NCBI GenBank assembly: GCA_014649155.1
Contig: BMSM01000016.1
Span: 62,001-126,000, forward strand
Origin: Streptomyces griseoviridis
GTDB lineage: Bacteria > Actinomycetota > Actinomycetes > Streptomycetales > Streptomycetaceae
Length of the DNA stretch: 64,000 nucleotides
Reading direction: 5' to 3'
Below, piece by piece: positions 8,783-16,543 of the stretch (position 1 is the first letter of the stretch; each line of letters begins with the position of its first letter). Below the pieces are notes generated by a model. The model saw only the letters and a list, made by a program, of their open reading frames with translations, made no database searches and was not told the origin of the DNA. The position numbers and the translations under genes are program-made.

Positions 8783-9053
8783 GGGCACGGCCTCCGGGCG
8801 AGGGGGTCGGAATCCGGCCGGTGGACACCGGCGGACGGGCACGTCACACCTACTGGGGCGCGGCGGCGGGCACGCAAACCCGAGGTGAACAGCGGACACG
8901 TTTGCGGCAGGTGACCCGATCAAGTCACCTGCGCCGTATGAGGGGTTGGGAACCTTACGGCGTAAACAGAAGTGACAGACCACCGTGCGGGGGCAGGCTG
9001 ATGCCGGGCCCCGGAATTCGTACGCGCCGGCTACGCGCAATCCTGGAGCGCCC
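8783..9053. promoter_or_regulatory. Divergent promoter region with 9-bp perfect inverted repeat and PHO-like half-sites
   Basis: This region drives phoD leftward and the biosynthetic operon rightward. At 8907-8932 it holds GCAGGTGAC-N8-GTCACCTGC, a perfect palindrome placed almost midway between both starts. On the minus strand GTTCACCTCGG (about 8880-8890) and GGTCACC (within the palindrome) resemble PHO-box units, but their spacing is not the standard 11-bp tandem. Confidence 0.55.
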
Positions 9054-9578
9054 GTGGACGCCAAGAACCGCTTCGAGACCAGAACGACCTTCGCCCTCTC
9101 CCGACTGGAATGGCTCGGCTTTCTGGCCGTGTCCCTCGTCCTCGCCTTCCAGCACCGCGCGGACATCAGATGGGGCGTGTTCGTACTGCTGTTCGCGGTG
9201 ATCGACGTCATCGGCTACCTGCCCGGAGCGATCGCCTACCGGCGCAGCCCCGACCGGCGGGTGGCACGCGGTTACTACGTCGCCTACAACACCATGCACA
9301 GCCTGGTCACGGCCGGTGCCATCGCCGGCGCCTGGGCCCTGTTCGTGCGCCCCGAGTGGGCCCTGCTCGCCCTGCCCGTCCATCTCATGGGCGATCGCGC
9401 CCTCTTCGGCAACTCCCTGAAACCGTTCGGCGTCGCTTTCGAGCCCGCGACCGATCCGCATTACGCGGAATTCGAGGAACGCCGCCGCACGGTGTTCCCC
9501 GGCCACCCCTCCGGCCCCGAGCCGGCGTCCGGGTCCGGCCCCGATCCCGTGGAGGGCACGCATGCCGTCCGTGCTTGA
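9054..9578 (+). CDS. Small integral membrane protein, candidate N-N bond-forming (hydrazine synthase-like) enzyme
   Basis: A 174-aa protein with about four hydrophobic segments (residues about 18-35, 45-62, 75-98, 100-118). Histidines lie at membrane-edge positions: FQHRAD, NTMHSL and LPVHLMGDRAL. The GTG at 9054 follows CTGGAG and opens the operon; the next gene overlaps its end by 17 bp. I do not recognise the family by name. Valanimycin biosynthesis is known to use a membrane-bound metalloenzyme that rearranges the O-aminoacyl hydroxylamine to a hydrazine. The position of this His-bearing membrane gene next to an MprF-type aminoacyl transferase makes it the best candidate here for that step. 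That assignment is inference; a transport or scaffold role is the alternative. Confidence 0.6.
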   Translation: MDAKNRFETRTTFALSRLEWLGFLAVSLVLAFQHRADIRWGVFVLLFAVIDVIGYLPGAIAYRRSPDRRVARGYYVAYNTMHSLVTAGAIAGAWALFVRPEWALLALPVHLMGDRALFGNSLKPFGVAFEPATDPHYAEFEERRRTVFPGHPSGPEPASGSGPDPVEGTHAVRA

Positions 9579-10524
9579 CACCCTCGCCGCGCACAGCGAC
9601 AACCCGAGTTCCTTTCTCGCCCTCAACAGCGGCAACGAGTATTTCCGCGACGACCGCTTCGACGGCGCCTGCGCCTATCGGACGTCCGGGCGCTACGTCC
9701 TGCAATTCGGCGGGCCGTTCACCGCGCCGCAGCACCGGGCGCGGCTGCTCGACGCCTTCGTCGCCCACGCCGGCCGGCGGCTGGTCGCGATCCAGCTGCA
9801 ACGGGCGGACGCCGAGCTGTACGCGGCGCACGGCTTCACGGTCAACCAGATCGGGGCCTCCTACGCCGTCGACCTCTCCCGCTTCACCCTGCGCGGCTCC
9901 CGCTTCGTACGGCTGCGGAACAAGATCTCCCGGGCCAGGCGGGCCGGTCTGGAGGTCACCGAGATCAAGGCCGGCGACGACTGCGCCGACCTCGACCGCG
10001 TCGACCGGATCTGGCTGAAGCAGAAGGGCCGGCACGTCAAGGAGCTGCGGTTCCTCGTCGGCCAGCGCACCGGCGGCCTGCAACGGCACCGCCGGCTCTT
10101 CGCCGGCCGGATCGAGGGCGAGACGGTCGGCTACATCAACTACTCGCCGGTCTACGGCAGCCGCCCCGGCTGGCTGCACGACCTCAGCAGACGGCGTCCG
10201 GACGCGCCGCCCGGGGTGATGGAGGCGCTCAACGCCACCGTCATGGAACACCTCGTCGACGAGGGCGCCGGCTGGCTGCACTTCGGTTTCACCCCGTTCA
10301 CCGGACTGGACCCGGCCCGTGAACTGCCCGGCGCCAGCCGCACCTTCACCCGGTTCGCGCACTGGCTGGCGGAGCACGGCGAGGCCGTCTACCCGGCCGC
10401 CTCCCAGCTCGAGTACAAGCAGAAGTGGGCCCCGCACGAGGTCCTCCCGGAGTACATCGCCTTCCACGGCCGGTGCCGCCCGGGCGCCGTCTGGCAGCTG
10501 CTGCGCGCCACCAACGCCGTCTGA
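9562..10524 (+). CDS. MprF C-terminal-type (DUF2156) aminoacyl-tRNA-dependent transferase, VlmA-like
   Basis: A 320-aa soluble protein equivalent to the catalytic half of lysyl-phosphatidylglycerol synthase, without its membrane flippase domain. It has the double GNAT-like fold pattern: FLALNSGNEYFRDD, RFVRLRNKISRARRAG, VDRIWLKQKGR, and the C-terminal GAGWLHFGFTPFTG with YKQKWAPHE. Stand-alone members take an aminoacyl group from charged tRNA and pass it to a small acceptor. From memory, VlmA of valanimycin biosynthesis transfers serine to isobutylhydroxylamine and shows similarity to MprF. GGAGGG precedes the ATG, which lies inside the upstream membrane gene. The acceptor here is probably a long-chain alkylhydroxylamine; this is inferred from the neighbours. 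Confidence 0.78.
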   Translation: MPSVLDTLAAHSDNPSSFLALNSGNEYFRDDRFDGACAYRTSGRYVLQFGGPFTAPQHRARLLDAFVAHAGRRLVAIQLQRADAELYAAHGFTVNQIGASYAVDLSRFTLRGSRFVRLRNKISRARRAGLEVTEIKAGDDCADLDRVDRIWLKQKGRHVKELRFLVGQRTGGLQRHRRLFAGRIEGETVGYINYSPVYGSRPGWLHDLSRRRPDAPPGVMEALNATVMEHLVDEGAGWLHFGFTPFTGLDPARELPGASRTFTRFAHWLAEHGEAVYPAASQLEYKQKWAPHEVLPEYIAFHGRCRPGAVWQLLRATNAV

Positions 10525-10561
10525 GCCCCCGAACCACCCCGTCCTGGAGGACCGCACCGCC

Positions 10562-11695
10562 ATGAGATTCCTCGAGCGTGAACGCACCACCCTCGCCAAA
10601 CTCCTCCCGGACCTCGATCCGGCCCTGTGCGAGGTCCCGCTGATGGAGCTGGAACGGCCGGGCAGCCCCGGCATCCGGCTGTTCCGGGACAGCGGCGGCC
10701 CCGGACTGCTCGTCCCGGAGACCTACCAGGGGCGCGGCGCCACCGCCCTGGACGCGCTGCGGGTGCAGCGGGCCCTCGGCAGCCGCTCACCGTCGCTGGC
10801 CGTGGCGACCACCATGCACCACTTCTCCATGGCCACCCTGGTCGGTCTCGGCACCCTCGGCGACGGCCTGGCCTGGATGCTCGTCGAGGGCGTCGCCGGC
10901 GGCAACCGCATCATCGCCTCCGGCTTCGCCGAGGGCCGCGCCGGCTCCGGCGTCCTCGACCCGTCGATGACCGCCGCGGTCACCGCCGACGGCATCCGCA
11001 TCAACGGCGTCAAACGGCCGTGCAGCCTCGCGCACTCCATGGACATCCTGACCGCCAGCGTCCTGATCCCGCGCGAGGACGGCCAGGGTGACGAACTCGC
11101 CGTGGCGCTGGTGCCCGCCGAGAGCGAGGGCCTCACCGTCAGCGGCTTCTGGTCCAGCGCGTTCCTGGCCGGCGCCGAGAGCGAGCAGGTCACGCTCACC
11201 GACGTCCTCGTCCCCCCGGACCTGGTCCTGCGCACCGCCACCGCCGCCGGGGAACGCCTCGACGAGCTCCAGACCGCCGGGCTCATCTGGTTCCAGGTGC
11301 TGATGACCGGCAGCTACCTCGGCGCGGCCAGCGCCCTGGTGGAGCGCGTGCTGCTCAACGACCGCATCCCCGAGCACGAGCGGGTCCGGCTGTTCGTCGA
11401 GACGGAGGCCGCCATGGCCACCGCCGAGGGCGTCGCCCGCCGCGTCGACTCCGGGGACCTCGGCGAGTCCGCGCTGGCCCAGGCCCTGTACACCCGCTAC
11501 GGCGTCCAGGACGCCCTCGGCCGGATCGTCCCGCGCGCGGTGGAACTCCTCGGCGGTCTCAACTTCATGACCTCCGACGAGATCGGCCACCTCGCCGCCT
11601 GCGCCAACGGCCTGGCCCTGCACCCGCCGTCCCGCACCCGCATGACCGGCCCGTTCTCCGCCTACCTCGCGGACAGCCCGCTCACCATCGCCTGA
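10562..11695 (+). CDS. Acyl-CoA-dehydrogenase-like flavoenzyme, candidate alkylamine N-hydroxylase
   Basis: A 377-aa protein with the acyl-CoA dehydrogenase fold: an N-terminal helical part (GPGLLVPETYQGRGATALDALR), a central beta domain (VTADGIRINGVKRPCSLAHSMDI) and C-terminal helices ending LLGGLNFMTSDEI. The usual catalytic Glu region of CoA dehydrogenases is not evident, and the family also contains reduced-flavin monooxygenases such as isobutylamine N-hydroxylase (VlmH). A flavin reductase is encoded in the same operon at 14614, which such monooxygenases require. I therefore favour oxidation of a fatty amine to a hydroxylamine. Desaturation of an acyl chain is the main alternative, and the sequence alone does not separate the two. 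The ATG at 10562 follows GGAGG. Confidence 0.8.
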   Translation: MRFLERERTTLAKLLPDLDPALCEVPLMELERPGSPGIRLFRDSGGPGLLVPETYQGRGATALDALRVQRALGSRSPSLAVATTMHHFSMATLVGLGTLGDGLAWMLVEGVAGGNRIIASGFAEGRAGSGVLDPSMTAAVTADGIRINGVKRPCSLAHSMDILTASVLIPREDGQGDELAVALVPAESEGLTVSGFWSSAFLAGAESEQVTLTDVLVPPDLVLRTATAAGERLDELQTAGLIWFQVLMTGSYLGAASALVERVLLNDRIPEHERVRLFVETEAAMATAEGVARRVDSGDLGESALAQALYTRYGVQDALGRIVPRAVELLGGLNFMTSDEIGHLAACANGLALHPPSRTRMTGPFSAYLADSPLTIA

Positions 11696-11737
11696 ACCGC
11701 CGGCGGCCCCGTCCGCCGAACCACCCGGGAGTCCACC

Positions 11738-12862
11738 ATGCCGCGAGACCTCTCGCGTCCCGCCGCCCCGCCCACGTCCCGCACCACCCCCGGCGCCCGC
11801 CCCGCCCTGCTGCTCACCGGCGGCTCCGGCGTGCTCGGCCGCGCCCTGATCGACGAACTCGCCCCCGACTACGACCTGCTCTGCCTGCGCCGCAGCCGCT
11901 CGCTCGGGGACCCCCGGGTCCGCGAGATCGAGGGCGACCTGCTCGCCCCGCGCCTCGGCCTCAGCCCCCGCGCCTGGTACGAACTCGCCCTCCGCGTCGA
12001 CGTCGTCATCCACTCCGCGGCCGCCACCAACTGGCAGCTGCCGCCCGAGGAGATCGCCCGCACCAACATCCTCGGCACCGACACCATGCTCGACCTCGCC
12101 GCCCGCGCCGACGCGCCGCTGTACCTGGTGAGCACCGCGTTCGTCGCCAACACCCCCTCGGACGAGGACCGCGAGCGCTTCCCGGGCGCCGCCGCCTACC
12201 TCGGCTCCAAGGCCCGCGCCGAGCAACTCCTGCGCGAGTCGGCGGTGCCCGGCGCCATCGTCCGCCCCTCCGTCGTCATGGGCGACTCCGTCACCGGCCG
12301 GATCGCCGGACAGCAGGGCCTGACCAAGACGATCGGCGCGATGGTCCTGGGCCAGGTCCCCGTCCTGCCCGGCGCCCCCGAGGCCCGGATCGACATGGTG
12401 CCGCAGGACTACGTCTCCCGCGCCATCGGCGACCTGGTCCGCGGCGGCGTCGGCGGCGGCGAGTACTGGCTCACCGCCGGCAAGGAGGCGGTGGAGCTGC
12501 GGGAGATCGCCGACACCTGCGCCGACTTCGCCGCCCGTCTCGGACTGCCCAGGCCGCAGCGTCCCCGGCTCATCCCGGTCGAGGCCGTGCACCGCCTGCT
12601 GCTGCCGATGCTGGAGGGCACCGCCCTGTCCGGCTCGGTCCGCCAGCGCTTCCGCTACTACGCCGAACTGCTGCTGGTGTTCCAGAGCGAACTGCCCTTC
12701 GACAGCTCCCTCGGCGGGCCGCACTGCGGCACCCGCCCGACCCACGGCGACATCCGGGACGCGCTCGTCCGGAACCTGGAGAGCTGGGCCGACGACCGCG
12801 CGGCCCGCCCCGCCCCGCGGCGCCGCCGCGCCGCGCAGACCCCCACGGAGGTGGCCTCATGA
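11738..12862 (+). CDS. Thioester/fatty-acyl reductase (SDR, NAD_binding_4 type)
   Basis: A 374-aa extended SDR. The Rossmann motif LLLTGGSGVLGRALI lies at residues about 27-41. Next come VDVVIHSAAATNWQLP, NILGTDTMLDLA, LVSTAFVAN (catalytic Ser/Thr) and AYLGSKARAEQLL, giving the Tyr-x-x-x-Lys pair. This is the pattern of carrier-protein reductase domains and fatty acyl-CoA reductases, which release a thioester as an aldehyde using NAD(P)H. No adenylation or carrier domain is attached, so it must take an acyl-CoA or acyl-ACP made elsewhere. The stop overlaps the aminotransferase start by 4 bp (ATGA), indicating that the aldehyde is passed directly to transamination. The C-terminal tail is Arg/Pro-rich. 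Confidence 0.85.
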   Translation: MPRDLSRPAAPPTSRTTPGARPALLLTGGSGVLGRALIDELAPDYDLLCLRRSRSLGDPRVREIEGDLLAPRLGLSPRAWYELALRVDVVIHSAAATNWQLPPEEIARTNILGTDTMLDLAARADAPLYLVSTAFVANTPSDEDRERFPGAAAYLGSKARAEQLLRESAVPGAIVRPSVVMGDSVTGRIAGQQGLTKTIGAMVLGQVPVLPGAPEARIDMVPQDYVSRAIGDLVRGGVGGGEYWLTAGKEAVELREIADTCADFAARLGLPRPQRPRLIPVEAVHRLLLPMLEGTALSGSVRQRFRYYAELLLVFQSELPFDSSLGGPHCGTRPTHGDIRDALVRNLESWADDRAARPAPRRRRAAQTPTEVAS

Positions 12863-14133
12863 CCGTATCGCCCCCCGCTCCCGCCCTCCCCGCGGACGCC
12901 GGCGAGGACGTCGTCGACCTGTACCTGAAACACATCGGCTCCGGCCGGGCCGTGATGGGCCGGGTCATGGGCGGCATGGCCGAGGTCCGCTCCGAGGGCC
13001 CCTGGATCCACGCCGACGACGGCCGCCGCTTCCTGAACTTCGGCGGGTACGGCGTCTTCCTCATGGGCCACCGCCACCCGGCCGTCGTCGAGGCCGTCCA
13101 CCGGCAGATCGACACCCACCCGCTGGCCAGCCGGGTCTTCCTGGAACCCGTCGCCGCCCGCGCCGCCCGCGCGCTCGCCGCCCACACCCCGCCCGGCCTG
13201 GACTACGTCCACTTCGTCAACTCCGGCGCGGAGGCCACCGAGGCCGCCCTCAAGCTGGCCCGCGCCCACGGCCGCACCAGCGTCGTCACCACCCGCAAGG
13301 GCTTCCACGGCAAGACCCTCGGCGCCCTCAGCGTCACCGCCAACGACACCTACCGGACCCCCTTCCTGCCCCTCCTCCCCGATGTCACCCAGGTCGCCTA
13401 CGACGACCCCAACGACCTCGAACAGGCCCTCGCCGCCCGCCGCGAAACCGCCTGCGTCGTCGTCGAACCCGTCCAGGGCGAGGGCGGCGTCCGCATCCCC
13501 CGCCCCGGCTACCTCACCCGCGTCGCCGAGCTGTGCCGCACCTACGGCGCCCTGCTGATCGTCGACGAGATCCAGACCGGCATGGGCCGGCTCGGCACCT
13601 GGTGGGGCGTCGACGCCGACGGCGTGCGCCCGGACATCATGCTGGTCGGCAAGGGACTCAGCGGCGGCGTCGTCCCGATCGCCGCCATGGTCGCCACCGC
13701 GGAGGCGTACGGCCCGTTCAGCCGCGACCCCTACCTGCACACCTCCACCTTCGGCGCCTCGCCGATCGCCTGCGCCGCCGCCCTCGCCACCGTGGAGACG
13801 ATGGAACGCGAGCACACCGTCGCCCGCGCCGGCGCGCTCGGCGCACGCCTCCTGGCCGGCGTCCGCCAGGTCTGCGCGCCGTACCAGGACGGTCTGGTCC
13901 GCGAGGTGCGCGGCCGGGGCCTGCTCATCGGCATCGAGTTCGCCGAGGAGCAGGCGGTCGGTGAACTCCTGCTGGAGATGATCGCCCGCGGCGTCCTCGT
14001 CAACCATTCCCTCAACTCCACCCGGGTGCTGCGGCTCACCCCGCCGGCCGAGGTCGACGACGCCGAACTCGACTTCTTCCTCACCACCTTCGCCGACGCC
14101 CTCGGCAGCACCGCCGCCCGCATGGCCGGCTGA
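12859..14133 (+). CDS. Class III PLP aminotransferase (aldehyde to amine)
   Basis: A 424-aa fold-type I PLP enzyme of class III. It has HFVNSGAEATEAALKLAR near residue 115, the cofactor Asp motif LIVDEIQTGMGRLG near residue 235, and the Schiff-base lysine in MLVGKGLSGGVVPIAAM near residue 262. Length and motif order are full and intact. Class III enzymes commonly act on omega-amino acids, ornithine or aliphatic amines. Coupled translation with the upstream reductase suggests conversion of a fatty aldehyde to a primary alkylamine; the amino donor is unknown. GGAGGTGG lies inside the end of the reductase gene. Confidence 0.9.
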   Translation: MTVSPPAPALPADAGEDVVDLYLKHIGSGRAVMGRVMGGMAEVRSEGPWIHADDGRRFLNFGGYGVFLMGHRHPAVVEAVHRQIDTHPLASRVFLEPVAARAARALAAHTPPGLDYVHFVNSGAEATEAALKLARAHGRTSVVTTRKGFHGKTLGALSVTANDTYRTPFLPLLPDVTQVAYDDPNDLEQALAARRETACVVVEPVQGEGGVRIPRPGYLTRVAELCRTYGALLIVDEIQTGMGRLGTWWGVDADGVRPDIMLVGKGLSGGVVPIAAMVATAEAYGPFSRDPYLHTSTFGASPIACAAALATVETMEREHTVARAGALGARLLAGVRQVCAPYQDGLVREVRGRGLLIGIEFAEEQAVGELLLEMIARGVLVNHSLNSTRVLRLTPPAEVDDAELDFFLTTFADALGSTAARMAG

Positions 14134-14174
14134 CCCCACCCCGCCCTCCGGACCGACCGGGAAGGAACCCACCC

Positions 14175-14642
14175 ATGCCCCACGTGGTGCTGCACGCGCT
14201 CACCGACGCGGTGGAACCCGCCGAGGCCTACCGCAGGATCAGCGACTTCCGCCGCTACCCCGAATTCACCGACACCGTCCGCGAGGTCAGGGTGGAGCCG
14301 CCGCTGCCCGACGGCTCCACGGTCTCCGACTGGGCCGTCGTCTTCCGCGGCGGCCTGATGCGCTGGCGCGAACGCGACAGCTACGCGCCCGAGACCCACA
14401 GCCTCGCCTTCGAACAGACCAGCGGCGACTTCCAGAGCTTCTCCGGCGGCTGGCGCTGCGAGCCGCACGGCACCGGCACCCGTGTCGTCTTCACCGCCGA
14501 CTTCGACCTGGGCATCCCCAGCCTCGCCGAGATCCTCGACCCGGTCGCCGAATCCACCCTGCGCCATCTCATCGGCGAGATCGTCAAGGGGCTGCTGGGA
14601 GCGGAGGTGACCGATGAGCGCGCCGCCACCGCCCGTGGCTGA
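14175..14642 (+). CDS. SRPBCC / polyketide cyclase-aromatase-like protein
   Basis: A 155-aa single-domain START-like protein. Characteristic features are VEPAEAYRRISDFRRYPEFTD at the start, RWRERDSYAPETHSLAFEQTSGDFQSFSGGW in the middle, and a long C-terminal helix (ESTLRHLIGEIVKGLL). Such domains form a hydrophobic cavity that binds lipids or polyketide intermediates, sometimes catalysing cyclisation or dehydration. With no polyketide synthase in the window, a lipid-intermediate binding or dehydratase role is more likely than aromatisation. Its 3' end overlaps the flavin reductase start by 29 bp, giving strong translational coupling. The exact role is unknown. Confidence 0.8.
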   Translation: MPHVVLHALTDAVEPAEAYRRISDFRRYPEFTDTVREVRVEPPLPDGSTVSDWAVVFRGGLMRWRERDSYAPETHSLAFEQTSGDFQSFSGGWRCEPHGTGTRVVFTADFDLGIPSLAEILDPVAESTLRHLIGEIVKGLLGAEVTDERAATARG

Positions 14643-15171
14643 CCGGGCCGACCCGCTGCTGCTCACCGAACCCGGTCCGGGCGCCGCCCGCTGCCTCGGC
14701 CTGTACGCCAAGCTGGCCGCCGGGGTGACGGTGGTGACCGCGCGCGGCGAGGACGGGCCGCTCGGCATGACCGTCTCCGCGGTCACCTCGCTCTCCGCCC
14801 GCCCCCCGCTGCTCCTGGCCTGTCTGCGCGACGGCTCCCGCACCCTCGCCGCCGCCCGCGCCCGCCGCGCCTTCGCCGTGCACCTGCTGCGCGAGGAACA
14901 GCGGGAGCTGGCCGCCCGGTTCGCGTCCCCCGCGGCCACCGCCGCCGAACGGTTCGCCGGCGCCGGCACCCGCCAGGTGCTCGGCGTGCCCGTGCTGCCC
15001 GGCGCCCTCGCCTGGTCGGTCTGCCTCACCGAGGACATCCGCCGCTACGGCGACCACCACCTGGTCGTCGGCCGGGTCGCGGCCGTCCACGTGGGCGGCG
15101 GCCGGCCCCTGCTCTGGCACGACCGCCGGTTCCGGGGGCTCGCCGAATCCCTGCCGGACGGCACCGGATGA
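14614..15171 (+). CDS. Flavin reductase (split-barrel), VlmR-like partner
   Basis: A 185-aa protein with the flavin-reductase-like split barrel. It shows KLAAGVTVVTARGEDGPLGMTVSAVTSLSARPPLLLACL, FAVHLLREEQRELAARFA and the terminal YGDHHLVVGRVAAVHVG block. This family reduces FMN or FAD with NAD(P)H and releases it to a partner monooxygenase. In this operon the likely partner is the acyl-CoA-dehydrogenase-like protein at 10562, mirroring VlmH/VlmR in valanimycin biosynthesis. GGAGGTGACCG precedes the ATG inside the SRPBCC gene, and its stop overlaps the next ATG. The family call is firm; the partner is inferred. Confidence 0.88.
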   Translation: MSAPPPPVADRADPLLLTEPGPGAARCLGLYAKLAAGVTVVTARGEDGPLGMTVSAVTSLSARPPLLLACLRDGSRTLAAARARRAFAVHLLREEQRELAARFASPAATAAERFAGAGTRQVLGVPVLPGALAWSVCLTEDIRRYGDHHLVVGRVAAVHVGGGRPLLWHDRRFRGLAESLPDGTG

Positions 15172-16493
15172 GCGGCTCCCCGTCCGGCACGCCCCCCTGG
15201 GACCCGGCCGAACTGCCCGCCCAGCCCCAACTGCACGGCGTGGTCACCGCCGACGTGGCCGTGGTCGGCGCGGGCCTGGCCGGCCTGGCCTGCGCCTACC
15301 ACCTCGCCGAACGCGCCCCCGGTCTGGACATCGCCGTCGTCGACGCGCGCGGTCCGGCCGCCGGGGCCAGCGGCCGGGGCACCGGCCTGCTCGGCCCCCG
15401 CGCCGGTCCGGCCGTCGACCGCGCGGTGCGCCGGTTCGGACCGGACACCGCCCGCCGCGTGTACGAGGCCAGCGTCCGCGCCGTCCGGGACGTCCTCGAC
15501 CTGTGCGCCCGGCTCGACGTGCCCTGCGGACTGCGGCCCGGCGAACAGATCGTGGCCGCCCGCTCGCCCGCGGGCCTGACGGCACTCGCCCGTCAGGCCC
15601 GCGCCTGCCGGCAGCTCGGCCTGGACGTCCCCGTGCTGTCCGCCGAGGGCGTCCGCGACCGGGTCGGCGTCCCCCGCACCGCCGGACTGCTGTACCGCCC
15701 CGCCGCCACCCTCGACCCGGCCGCCCTCACGTGCGCCCTGGCCCGCGCCTGCGCCGCCAAGGGAGTCCGGTTCTACGGCGACAGCCCGCTGCTCGCCGTG
15801 CACCCCGGCGAACTGGTCGGCCCCGAGCTGGTCTTCCCGCACGGACGCCTCTACGCCGGCCAGGCCCTCCTCGCGGTCAACTCCGCCGCCGGCGCGGTCG
15901 GCCTGCCGGTCGGCACCGTCCTGCCGCTGGAGGTGTACGCCGTCGCCACCGCACCGCTGAGCACCCCGGCGTACGAGGCACTGGGCGGGCGCGCGGGGTG
16001 CGCTCTGGTGGACGCCGTGCCCATGGCGCCGTACTTCCGGCTGCTCCCCGACGGTGGGATGGTGGCCGGCGGCGGCACGGTGACCGTCCCCACCGGGCTC
16101 GGCGCGGCCCGGCTGCGGGCGCGCGGCGAACGCGCCTGGCGCTGGCTGGAGGGCTGGCTGCGCTCCCTCCACCCCGAGCTGGCCGGCCTCCGCGTCACCC
16201 ACCGGTGGTCCGGCCGGATCGGCATGACCGGCGACGACCTGCCGGTGGTCGGGCCGGTCCCCGGCTTCGCCGACGTCTGGTACATCGGCGGCTGCTGCGG
16301 CCACGGCCTCGCCCTGTCCGTCGCACACGGCCGGCACGTGGCCGCGGCCCTGCTCGGCGAGCCGGAGCCCGGCGAACCGCTGCCCTGGCACCGCTCCCGC
16401 GCCCCCCGCCTGCCGGTCGTAGGCCCCGTACGCGGAGTGCTGCGGGCCGGTGTGGACACCCTCGGCCACGTCACCCGCCGCTCGCACCGCTAG
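15168..16493 (+). CDS. DAO-type FAD-dependent oxidoreductase
   Basis: A 441-aa flavoprotein of the D-amino-acid/glycine oxidase (DAO) superfamily. It has VAVVGAGLAGLACAYHLAE (FAD beta-alpha-beta) at about residues 28-46, GASGRGTGLLGPRAG in the substrate domain, and DVWYIGGCCGHGLALSVAHG near the C-terminus, closing the FAD site. DAO enzymes oxidise C-N bonds to imines with release of peroxide, or act as dehydrogenases. In an azoxy pathway it could dehydrogenate a hydrazine to an azo intermediate; this is a hypothesis. It overlaps the flavin reductase stop by 4 bp. About 40 Arg/Pro-rich residues extend the C-terminus. Confidence 0.85.
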   Translation: MSGSPSGTPPWDPAELPAQPQLHGVVTADVAVVGAGLAGLACAYHLAERAPGLDIAVVDARGPAAGASGRGTGLLGPRAGPAVDRAVRRFGPDTARRVYEASVRAVRDVLDLCARLDVPCGLRPGEQIVAARSPAGLTALARQARACRQLGLDVPVLSAEGVRDRVGVPRTAGLLYRPAATLDPAALTCALARACAAKGVRFYGDSPLLAVHPGELVGPELVFPHGRLYAGQALLAVNSAAGAVGLPVGTVLPLEVYAVATAPLSTPAYEALGGRAGCALVDAVPMAPYFRLLPDGGMVAGGGTVTVPTGLGAARLRARGERAWRWLEGWLRSLHPELAGLRVTHRWSGRIGMTGDDLPVVGPVPGFADVWYIGGCCGHGLALSVAHGRHVAAALLGEPEPGEPLPWHRSRAPRLPVVGPVRGVLRAGVDTLGHVTRRSHR

Positions 16494-16543
16494 CCCCCGA
16501 CGGACGGCAGGCTGAACCCGCACCTCCCCACAGAAAGGCCCCC

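Noticed and set aside
10787..12745. Long open frame on the minus strand opposite the flavoenzyme and reductase genes
   Set aside because: It is a high-GC shadow: Gly/Ala/Asp/Glu/Val-rich composition, no family motifs, and it lies opposite two well-supported genes.
14175..15171. Polyketide aromatase system
   Set aside because: There are no ketosynthase or carrier-protein genes in the window; the SRPBCC protein is better read as a ligand-binding or tailoring protein.
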